In this document: in pieces, positions 5,948 to 11,827 of the stretch
Layout of the letters: each line of letters starts with the position of its first letter
Position numbering within the stretch: the stretch's first letter is position 1
From: DATBDE01 sp036270095
GTDB taxonomy: Bacteria > Actinomycetota > Thermoleophilia > Solirubrobacterales > Solirubrobacteraceae
Direction of reading: 5' to 3'
Assembly: GCA_036270095.1 (NCBI GenBank)
Contig: DATBDE010000067.1
Span: forward strand, 1-15,863
Length of the DNA: 15,863 nt
Made by a program: the position numbers and the translations under genes
The notes under the pieces: generated by a model
What the model was told of the DNA's origin: nothing
The model's database searches: none
The model's input: only the letters and a program-made list of their open reading frames with translations

Positions 5948-7608
5948 GCACGCTGAGCGTCCTGCCCCTCGGCGGGCTCGGCGAGATCGGCAAGAACATG
6001 ATGGTCGTCGAGCTCGACGACCGGATCGTGGTCGTCGACGTCGGCCTGCGCTTCCCGACCGCGGGCGAACTCGGCATCGACCTCGTCCTGCCCGACTTCT
6101 CCTACCTGCGCGAGCGCATCGACGACCTCGAGGCGATCGTGATCACCCACGGCCACGAGGACCACCTCGGCGCGCTGCCCTGGGTGCTGCGCGAGCTGGG
6201 CGAGGACAACGTCCCCGTCGTCTACGGCGGCCGGCTGACCATGGCCATGGCCCGCTCCAAGCTCGATGAGCACAAGCTCACGCGGACCCCGCTGGAGCAG
6301 CTCGACCCCGGCGATACCGTGCCGCTCGGCCCGTTCGAGCTCGAGCTCGTGCACATGACCCACTCGATCCCGGACTCGGCCGCGGTCGCGTTGCACACCG
6401 AGCTCGGGACCGTTCTGGTCACCGGCGACTACAAGTTCGACCAGACCCCGGTGGACGGCCGGCCGGCCGACGTCTCGCGCCTGGCCGCCCTGGGCGGCGA
6501 GGACGTCGTGCTGCTGTGCGGCGACTCCACCAACGCCGACCGGCCCGGGTTCTCGCCCTCGGAGTCCGGCGTCGGGCCGCACCTCGAGGAGGCCTTCCAC
6601 CACTGCGAGGGCCGCATCGTCGTCACCTCCTTCGCGTCGAACATCCACCGCGTCCAGCAGGTGGTCGACGCCGCCGCACAGCTGGGGCGCAAGGTCGCGC
6701 TGGTGGGCCGCTCGATGCGCAAGAACGTGAACATCGGCCGCTCGCTCGGGCACATCGAGATCCCCGAGGGGATGCTGATCCAGACACGCGAGATCGACGA
6801 CTTCCCCGACCACAAGCTCGTCGTCATCTCGACCGGGTCCCAGGGCGAGCCGCTCTCGGCCCTGCGCCGCATGGCCCACCACGACCACCCGGCGGTCAAG
6901 CTCCACGAGGGCGATACGGTGATCTTCTCGGCCACGCCGGTTCCCGGCAACGAACGCGCGGTCAACGAGACCATCGACCGTCTCTACCACATCGGCTGCG
7001 ACGTGGTGACCCCCCGCGACGCGCCCATCCACGCGTCCGGGCACGGCTACGCCGAGGAGCTCAAGCTCATGCTGAACCTCGTGCGCCCGCGCTACCTCAT
7101 GCCGGTGCACGGCGACTACAAGCGCATCCGCCTCCACGCCGACCTCGCCGACGCAGTCGGCATGGACCCGGACGCGATCTTCGAGGGCGAGAATGGCCTG
7201 CCCCTGCGCATCGACGAGCGGGGCGCGCGCTTCGGCGAGCCGCAGCGCTCGGGCGTGGTGTTCGTGGACGGGGTCGACCTCGGCGACCCCGCCGACGCCG
7301 CGCTGCGCGACCGCCGCATGCTCTCGGCCGACGGCATCTTCATCGTCGTGGCCACGGTCTCCGAGCAGGACGGCCACCAGGTCGTGCCCGCCGAGGTCAT
7401 GCTGCGCGGCGTGCCCTTCGTGGACGAAGTCGACGGCGTCGTCGACGACATCCGCAGCGCCGTCGACGCCTCACTGGCCAAGGCGGCCGCGGAGGACGTG
7501 CGCGAGATCGACCTCCTGCAGCAGTACCTGCACGACGACATCGCCGCCTTCGTGTACGAGCGCCTGCGCCGGCGCCCCATGGTGCTCCCCGTGGTGGTAG
7601 AGGTCTGA
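5944..7608 (+). CDS. rnj: Ribonuclease J
   Basis: RNase J combines 5'-3' exonuclease and endonuclease activity in mRNA decay and rRNA maturation in bacteria of this kind. The 554 residues (usual about 550-560) start with a metallo-beta-lactamase fold: VLPLGGLGEIGKNM, then the zinc motif H69-G-H71-E-D73-H74, H140 in MTHSIPDS and D162 in VTGDYKFD. A beta-CASP insertion follows (from about GRIVVTSFASNIHRVQQV to ISTGSQGEP), with HASGHG (H367) and PVHGDY (H389) and then the C-terminal domain. All metal ligands are present. The GTG start at 5944 overlaps the dapA stop and gives the N terminus seen in the family; the 24-residue upstream extension of the frame is antisense-like Arg-rich sequence and was rejected. 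PNPase and RNase J, usual partners in RNA degradation, are encoded about 5 kb apart here. The stop overlaps the next gene. Confidence 0.97.
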   Translation: MSTLSVLPLGGLGEIGKNMMVVELDDRIVVVDVGLRFPTAGELGIDLVLPDFSYLRERIDDLEAIVITHGHEDHLGALPWVLRELGEDNVPVVYGGRLTMAMARSKLDEHKLTRTPLEQLDPGDTVPLGPFELELVHMTHSIPDSAAVALHTELGTVLVTGDYKFDQTPVDGRPADVSRLAALGGEDVVLLCGDSTNADRPGFSPSESGVGPHLEEAFHHCEGRIVVTSFASNIHRVQQVVDAAAQLGRKVALVGRSMRKNVNIGRSLGHIEIPEGMLIQTREIDDFPDHKLVVISTGSQGEPLSALRRMAHHDHPAVKLHEGDTVIFSATPVPGNERAVNETIDRLYHIGCDVVTPRDAPIHASGHGYAEELKLMLNLVRPRYLMPVHGDYKRIRLHADLADAVGMDPDAIFEGENGLPLRIDERGARFGEPQRSGVVFVDGVDLGDPADAALRDRRMLSADGIFIVVATVSEQDGHQVVPAEVMLRGVPFVDEVDGVVDDIRSAVDASLAKAAAEDVREIDLLQQYLHDDIAAFVYERLRRRPMVLPVVVEV

Positions 7609-8153
7609 GCGCGACCTTCTACTACGACCTGGGATCGCCGCACGCATGGCTGGCCGCCGAGCGGGTCGACGACCTGTTCCCCGACGAGGAGGTGGAGTGG
7701 GTCCCGGTCCTGCTGGGCGGGATCTTCCGCAACACGGGGCGGATGTCATGGGCGCAGGGCCCGGAGCGCGAGGCGGGCATGGCCGAGATCGAGCGGCGCG
7801 CGCGCGAGCGCGGCCTGCCACCGGTGCGCTGGCCCGAGCCCTGGCCCAACGACGGCCTGCGGGTCATGCGCGCGGCCGTGTTCGGCGGCGTGCCCTTCGC
7901 CCGCGCGGCCTTCCGCGTGCACTTCGTCAGCGGCGTGCCGCTCAGCGACGCGTCCGCCATCTTCCTTGCCGCCGACCGCGCCGGCCTCGACCCGGCGCGG
8001 GTGCTCGCCGCCACCGAGGAGCGGGAGGTCAAGGACGCGCTGCGGGCCAACACCGACCGGGCGCTGGGCTCAGGCGTCAGCGGCGTGCCCACGGTCGTGG
8101 TCGGCGGTGACACGTTCTGGGGCGACGCCGAGCTCGAGGCGGCGAAGGCGTGA
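7605..8153 (+). CDS. DsbA-fold protein, 2-hydroxychromene-2-carboxylate isomerase-like, probable CTG start
   Basis: A 182-residue protein with a DsbA-like thioredoxin fold and helical insertion, nearest in pattern to HCCA isomerase/kappa-class glutathione transferase relatives. It opens FYYDLGSPHAWLA (residues 5-17), where S11-P12-H13-A14 takes the place of the CxxC, so it is not a dithiol oxidoreductase. It ends with the cis-proline loop GVSGVPTVVV (P162) and a FWG.AELE segment typical of the isomerases. The real substrate is unknown. No ATG, GTG or TTG lies near the conserved N terminus: the first later one (the GTG in DEEVEW) would remove the first strand, and none precedes it for a long way. 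CTG at 7605 overlaps the RNase J stop as CTGA, matching the GTGA overlaps at the other junctions, and is the most likely start. The stop overlaps the next gene by 4 bases. Confidence 0.85.
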   Translation: MSATFYYDLGSPHAWLAAERVDDLFPDEEVEWVPVLLGGIFRNTGRMSWAQGPEREAGMAEIERRARERGLPPVRWPEPWPNDGLRVMRAAVFGGVPFARAAFRVHFVSGVPLSDASAIFLAADRAGLDPARVLAATEEREVKDALRANTDRALGSGVSGVPTVVVGGDTFWGDAELEAAKA

Positions 8154-8731
8154 GCGACGAGGAGGAGCCGACCGTGGTCTGCGCCGGGCCCGAGGAGTGG
8201 CGCGCCTGGCTCGAGGAGCACCACGCCGGCGAGCAGGGCGCGTGGCTGAAGATCGCCAAGAAGCGCAGTGGCATCGCCTCGGTCAGCCACGCCGAGGCGC
8301 TCGACGTCGCCATCTGCTTCGGCTGGATCGACGCCGTGCGTCACGCCCACGACGACGACTGGTTCCTGCAACGCTTCACCCCCCGGCGCGCGCGGAGCAA
8401 GTGGTCGCAGGTCAACCGCGACAAGGCCGAGGGGCTGATCGCCGCGGGGAAGATGCGGCCGGCGGGCCTGGCCGAGATCGAGCGGGCCAAGGCCGACGGC
8501 CGCTGGGACGCCGCCTACGCGCCCCAGAGCCGGGCGACCGTCCCCGACGATCTGCAGGCCGAGTTGGACGCCAAGCCGGCGGCGGCTGCCGCCTTCGCGA
8601 CCCTGTCGAGCCAGAACCGCTACGCGATCCTCTACCGGCTGCGCGACGCCAAGCGACCGGAGACGCGCGCGCGGCGGCTGGAGAAGTTCGTGGCCATGCT
8701 CGAGCGGGGCGAAACGCTGTACCCGCAGTGA
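8150..8731 (+). CDS. YdeI/OmpD-associated family protein
   Basis: A 193-residue protein of the YdeI/OmdA family (sometimes called bacteriocin-protection family), whose biochemical role is poorly known. Characteristic blocks are EWRAWLEEHH, WLKIAKKRSG near residue 35, EALDVAICFGWIDAVRH, FTPRRARSKWSQVNRDKAEG, and KMRPAGLAEIERAKADGRWD followed by AYAPQS. The C-terminal helical region contains SSQNRYAILYRLRDAKRPET, the usual place for the second conserved Arg/Lys patch. No signal peptide or membrane span is seen, so it should be cytoplasmic. The GTG start overlaps the previous stop and its own stop overlaps the next gene (GTGA at both ends). Co-translation with the DsbA-fold protein and a flavin-type oxidoreductase suggests shared expression, though not necessarily a shared pathway. 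The family assignment is secure; the function is not. Confidence 0.88.
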   Translation: MSDEEEPTVVCAGPEEWRAWLEEHHAGEQGAWLKIAKKRSGIASVSHAEALDVAICFGWIDAVRHAHDDDWFLQRFTPRRARSKWSQVNRDKAEGLIAAGKMRPAGLAEIERAKADGRWDAAYAPQSRATVPDDLQAELDAKPAAAAAFATLSSQNRYAILYRLRDAKRPETRARRLEKFVAMLERGETLYPQ

Positions 8732-9714
8732 GCGGCCTCGGCCTGGTTCTGTCGCTGCCCAGCGTCGGGGAGACCGTCGAGGCCGCCCGCATGGCCGAAG
8801 AGGCCGGCTTCGAGTCGGTGTGGACGACGGACTTCCCCGACCGCTCGGCCACGGTGGCCATGTGCGCGATCGCGGCGGCGACCGAGCGCATCACGGTCGG
8901 CAGCGCCATCGCCTACGCGTTCGGGCACACGCCGCTCGTGCTCGCCGCCGAGGCGCGCGACCTCGACGCGCTCTCGGGCGGCCGCATCATCCTCGGGCCC
9001 GGGACCGGGACCAAGCGCATGCAGCAGGACTGGCACGGCCTGGACGGCGAGCACCCGGCCAGCCGCATGGAGGAGCTCGTCCCGCTCCTGCGCCGGCTGC
9101 TGCGCCTGCACGAGGGGCCGATCGAGCACGAGGGGCGTTTCTACCGCCTGGTCGTCCGGCCCACCGCGCCGGTGGCCCCGCCGCTGCGCACCGACCTGCC
9201 CATCTACATGGCCGGCGTGAACCCGCGCATGGTCGAGGCCGCGGGCGCGGTCTCCGACGGGCTCGTCGGCCACGCGCTGTTCACGCGCGAGTACGTCGCC
9301 GAGGTCGTGCGCCCGGCGCTTGCGCGCGGCGCCGAGCGGGCCGGTCGCGGCGCGCCGGTCCCGATCGCCGGTTACGTGACCTGCTCGGTCAACGACGACG
9401 CCGACCAGGCCCGCCGCGACGCCGCCGCCATCGTCACCTTCAACGCGTCGGTGCGCACGTACGCGCCGATCATCGCGCTGCACGGGTTCGAGCCCGAGGC
9501 CGAGGCCATCCGCGCCGGCTTCAAGGCGGGCGACTGGGGGGCGATGACCGATGCGGTCTCGGACCGGATGCTCGACACGGTCGCGCTGGCGGGCACGCCG
9601 CGCGAGCAGTTCCACGAGCGCCGCGCGGGGGTGTTCGAGCGCACGCTGCTGTGGCCGCCGGCCACCGGCGGGTTCGCGGTCGCCGAGGAGCTGATCGAGG
9701 CCTTCCGGGCCTAG
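8728..9714 (+). CDS. LLM class (luciferase-like) flavin or F420-dependent oxidoreductase
   Basis: A 328-residue TIM-barrel enzyme of the bacterial luciferase-like superfamily, which uses FMN or coenzyme F420. The pattern runs: GLVLSLPSVGETVEAARMAE at the N terminus, GFESVWTTDF, ITVGSAIAYAFGHTPLVLA, then LDALSGGRIILGPGTGT, the canonical family signature. EELVPLLRRLL, the FYRL segment and DLPIYMAGVNPRMVEAAG lie further on. Substrate and cofactor cannot be read from the sequence; F420 is plausible for an actinobacterium (inference). The GTG start overlaps the YdeI-like gene's stop. Its TAG stop lies in the palindrome CTAG, which also supplies the stop of the convergent histidine kinase gene, so the two frames overlap by 2 bases with no intergenic space. 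This is the last gene of the dapA operon. Confidence 0.9.
   Translation: MSGLGLVLSLPSVGETVEAARMAEEAGFESVWTTDFPDRSATVAMCAIAAATERITVGSAIAYAFGHTPLVLAAEARDLDALSGGRIILGPGTGTKRMQQDWHGLDGEHPASRMEELVPLLRRLLRLHEGPIEHEGRFYRLVVRPTAPVAPPLRTDLPIYMAGVNPRMVEAAGAVSDGLVGHALFTREYVAEVVRPALARGAERAGRGAPVPIAGYVTCSVNDDADQARRDAAAIVTFNASVRTYAPIIALHGFEPEAEAIRAGFKAGDWGAMTDAVSDRMLDTVALAGTPREQFHERRAGVFERTLLWPPATGGFAVAEELIEAFRA
9711..9714. other. Shared CTAG carrying both stop codons of convergent genes
   Basis: CTAG reads TAG on the plus strand (9712-9714, stop of the LLM oxidoreductase) and TAG on the minus strand (9713-9711, stop of the histidine kinase). Two convergent genes therefore end within the same four bases. 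There is no room for a terminator between them, so any terminator lies inside a coding region or the transcripts overlap. Confidence 0.95.
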
Positions 9715-11153
9715 CCGACCGCGGCGGGCTCGCGCTCGGCCCGCGCGGGCTCGGTGACCGGCAGGCGCACGACGAAGCGGGCGCCGCCGCCCTCGGGCGC
9801 CTCCAGCCGCACCGAGCCGCCGTGAGCCTCGGCCACCGCGCGCACGATGGCCAGCCCGAGCCCGGACGAGCCCGCGCGGTCGCCGCCTCCGCGCACGAAG
9901 CGCTCGAACACGTGCGGGGCGAGGTCGGGCGGCACGCCGGGGCCGTCGTCGGTGACCGCGAGCTCGGCCTCGCCGTCGTGAACGCTCACGGCGGCGTGGA
10001 CTTCGGTACCGGCCGGGGTGTGGCGGATCGCGTTGGCGATCAGGTTCGAGGCCATGCGCAGCAGCTCGTCGCGGGCGCCCTCGACGATCGCCGGCTCGGC
10101 CTCGACGGTGATCTCGTGCCCTTCGGAGATGGGCTCGAGCTCGGCCGCCGCGTCCATGACCACGGAAGCCAGGTCGGTGGGCGAGCGCGCGGACACGCGG
10201 CCCGCGTCCGTGCGCGCGAGCAGCAGCAGGTCGGCCACCAGCCGGCGCATGCGCTTGGTCGAGCGCAGGGCCGACTCGGCCGTCTCGCGCTCGTCGCCCT
10301 CGAGCATGACCGAGAGCAGCTCCAGGTTGGCGAGCACGCTGGTCAGCGGCGTGCGCAGCTCGTGCGAGATGTCGGCGATGAACTGGCGCTGGCGCTCGAG
10401 CATCTCCTCGGTCTGGGTGCGCGACTCGTCCAGCGCGCGCAGCATGCCCTCCAGCGTGCGCGCCAGCTCGGCCACCTCGTCCTCGGCCTCGGGCCGCGGC
10501 ACCTCGAGCGAGGGGTCGCGCGTGCGCTCGATCTCGCGCGCCACGCTGGTCAGCTCGGCGATCGGGCGCATGGCCCGCCGGGCAACGAACAGGCCGGCCA
10601 GCAGGGCCAGGGCGCCGCCGGCGAGCACGCCGAGCGCGAGCAGCAGGCGCACGCGCGAGACCGTGTGGTTGACCGAGGACAGCGGCCGCGCGTACTGGAT
10701 GATCGCGCTCTCGCCCGCGAGCAGGGCGGACGGGCGCGACTCCACGCGGTAGCCGAGCACGTTCTCGGTCGCCTCCGAGGGGACGCCCAGGTTCGGCGCG
10801 CGCGTGGTCTGGCACAGGACCTGGCCGTTGGAGCGGATGACGCGGATGACCGCGTTCTCGGCCCCGGCGTAGGTGCCGAGGTCGGGGCCGACGCAGCCGG
10901 GCCGACCGGTCCGCGGATCGATCTTGTACTGCAGCCGGTCGGCCAGGTCGTTGGCGGCCAGCCGGGTCTGCTCGTCGAAGTCGTCGCGGATGCGCTGGAT
11001 GGTCAGCGCGCCGACGATGACCGCGAACCCGCACAGGATCACCAGCGTCAGGACGGCCGAGCCGCCGGCGAGGCGCCAGCGGACCGGGACGCGCCTATAC
11101 GCGGAGTACGTAGCCTGCGCCGCGGATCGTATGGAGGAGCCGAGGCTCTCCAC
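9711..11153 (-). CDS. Membrane sensor histidine kinase (HAMP, HisKA, HATPase)
   Basis: The sensor of a two-component system paired with the regulator just upstream. From the GTG at 11153 it has 480 residues: transmembrane helix 1 (about 33-52), an extracytoplasmic domain of about 115 residues with two cysteines (C87, C114) that may form a disulfide, helix 2 (about 170-191), HAMP, the HisKA H-box with phospho-acceptor H264 in ADISHELRTPL, the N-box NLIANAIRHTP, the DDGPG box, the F-box and the GLGLAIVRAVAEAHGG lid. All catalytic motifs are intact. The start is awkward: no ATG, GTG or TTG lies between the regulator's stop (11095) and helix 1. The gene must begin inside the regulator gene, at GTG 11153 (59-base overlap) or TTG 11186 (92-base overlap). 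The signal is not identifiable; its closest style is actinobacterial envelope-stress kinases. Confidence 0.93.
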   Translation of the reverse strand: MESLGSSIRSAAQATYSAYRRVPVRWRLAGGSAVLTLVILCGFAVIVGALTIQRIRDDFDEQTRLAANDLADRLQYKIDPRTGRPGCVGPDLGTYAGAENAVIRVIRSNGQVLCQTTRAPNLGVPSEATENVLGYRVESRPSALLAGESAIIQYARPLSSVNHTVSRVRLLLALGVLAGGALALLAGLFVARRAMRPIAELTSVAREIERTRDPSLEVPRPEAEDEVAELARTLEGMLRALDESRTQTEEMLERQRQFIADISHELRTPLTSVLANLELLSVMLEGDERETAESALRSTKRMRRLVADLLLLARTDAGRVSARSPTDLASVVMDAAAELEPISEGHEITVEAEPAIVEGARDELLRMASNLIANAIRHTPAGTEVHAAVSVHDGEAELAVTDDGPGVPPDLAPHVFERFVRGGGDRAGSSGLGLAIVRAVAEAHGGSVRLEAPEGGGARFVVRLPVTEPARAEREPAAVG

Positions 11154-11781
11154 CCGCTTCCAGCTTCCTTCTGAGATTGGAGACAAAGACCTCGATGGTG
11201 TTGGTCTGGGAGAACGGGTCGTACCCCCACACCTCGTCGAGCAGGCGCTGGCGCGAGATCACGAGCCGCTCATTGCGCATCAGGTACTCGAGCAACTCGA
11301 ACTCTCTCTGGGTTAAATCGATGGGCCGGTCGCCGCGGTGGACCTCGTGCGTATCGGGATTGAGCGACAGGTCGCCCACCACCAACGCGGCCGAGCCGCG
11401 GGGCGGGCGCCGGCGCAGCAGCGCCCGCAGGCGGGCCAGGAGCTCCTGGCGCTCGAAGGGCTTGACCAGGTAATCGTCGGCGCCGGCGTCGAGGCCCTCG
11501 ACGCGGGCATCCACGGCGTCGCGCGCGGTGAGGATGAGGATGGGCACGTCGCCGCGCTCGCGCAGGGAGCGGGCGACTTCCATGCCGTCGACCTTGGGCA
11601 ATCCGAGGTCGAGTACGACGAGGTCGGGGTTGAAGGCGTCGGACTCGGTGAGGGCCACGTCGCCGTCGTCGGCGATGCGGACCTCGTAGCCCTCCATCCG
11701 CAGCGAGCGCTGCAGCGCCTGGGCAATCTCGGCGTCGTCCTCGACCACGAGGACCCGGGGTGGGCGCGCGTAGTCGTTCAT
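11095..11781 (-). CDS. OmpR/PhoB-family response regulator
   Basis: A 228-residue DNA-binding response regulator. The receiver domain (about 9-120) has the acidic pair E14-D15-D16, the phospho-acceptor D58 in LVVLDLGLP, the switch threonine T85 in LTARD and the conserved lysine K107 in LVKPF. The winged-helix domain (about 130-228) ends with the typical TIEVFVSNLRRKLEAG and LLHTIRGAGYVLR. It is complete. The ATG at 11781 was chosen over upstream extension because RVLVVEDD should lie near the N terminus. A TACCCT box 9 bases upstream on the minus strand suggests leaderless transcription. The kinase gene starts within its last 59-92 bases, so both proteins come from one mRNA. It is divergent from ftsK with only 46 bases between start codons. 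The target genes cannot be read from this window. Confidence 0.95.
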   Translation of the reverse strand: MNDYARPPRVLVVEDDAEIAQALQRSLRMEGYEVRIADDGDVALTESDAFNPDLVVLDLGLPKVDGMEVARSLRERGDVPILILTARDAVDARVEGLDAGADDYLVKPFERQELLARLRALLRRRPPRGSAALVVGDLSLNPDTHEVHRGDRPIDLTQREFELLEYLMRNERLVISRQRLLDEVWGYDPFSQTNTIEVFVSNLRRKLEAGGEPRLLHTIRGAGYVLRV

Positions 11782-11790
11782 CGGTGACAA

Positions 11791-11796
11791 AGGGTA
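11791..11796 (-). promoter_or_regulatory. -10 box of a putative leaderless promoter for the response regulator
   Basis: On the minus strand TACCCT is followed by 9 bases and then the ATG of the regulator. It is the same hexamer as before dapA, and there is no Shine-Dalgarno. The expected -35 position falls on the ftsK -10 region, and no good -35 match is present. Confidence 0.55.
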
Positions 11797-11812
11797 CGCC
11801 GCGAGGGCGTCG

Positions 11813-11818
11813 AAGCCT
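11813..11818 (+). promoter_or_regulatory. Possible weak -10 box of a leaderless promoter for ftsK
   Basis: AAGCCT is followed by 9 bases and then the ftsK ATG at 11828. It differs from the rodZ box TAGCCT only at the first base, and the bases after it are alike (CTTCGCGTC here, TCGCGCCCG shifted before rodZ). There is no Shine-Dalgarno. The first-position mismatch to TAnnnT makes this the least certain of the four. Confidence 0.35.
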
Positions 11819-11827
11819 CTTCGCGTC

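Noticed and set aside
9739..9750. A 12-base GC palindrome just inside the kinase 3' end, considered as a terminator
   Set aside because: It lies in coding sequence where GC-only palindromes are expected by chance, and there is no supporting context.
8632..11034. An 800-residue minus-strand open frame across the YdeI-like, LLM and kinase genes
   Set aside because: It is an Arg/Ala/Gly/Pro-rich shadow of GC-rich codon bias, crosses three well-supported genes in other frames and shows no domain.
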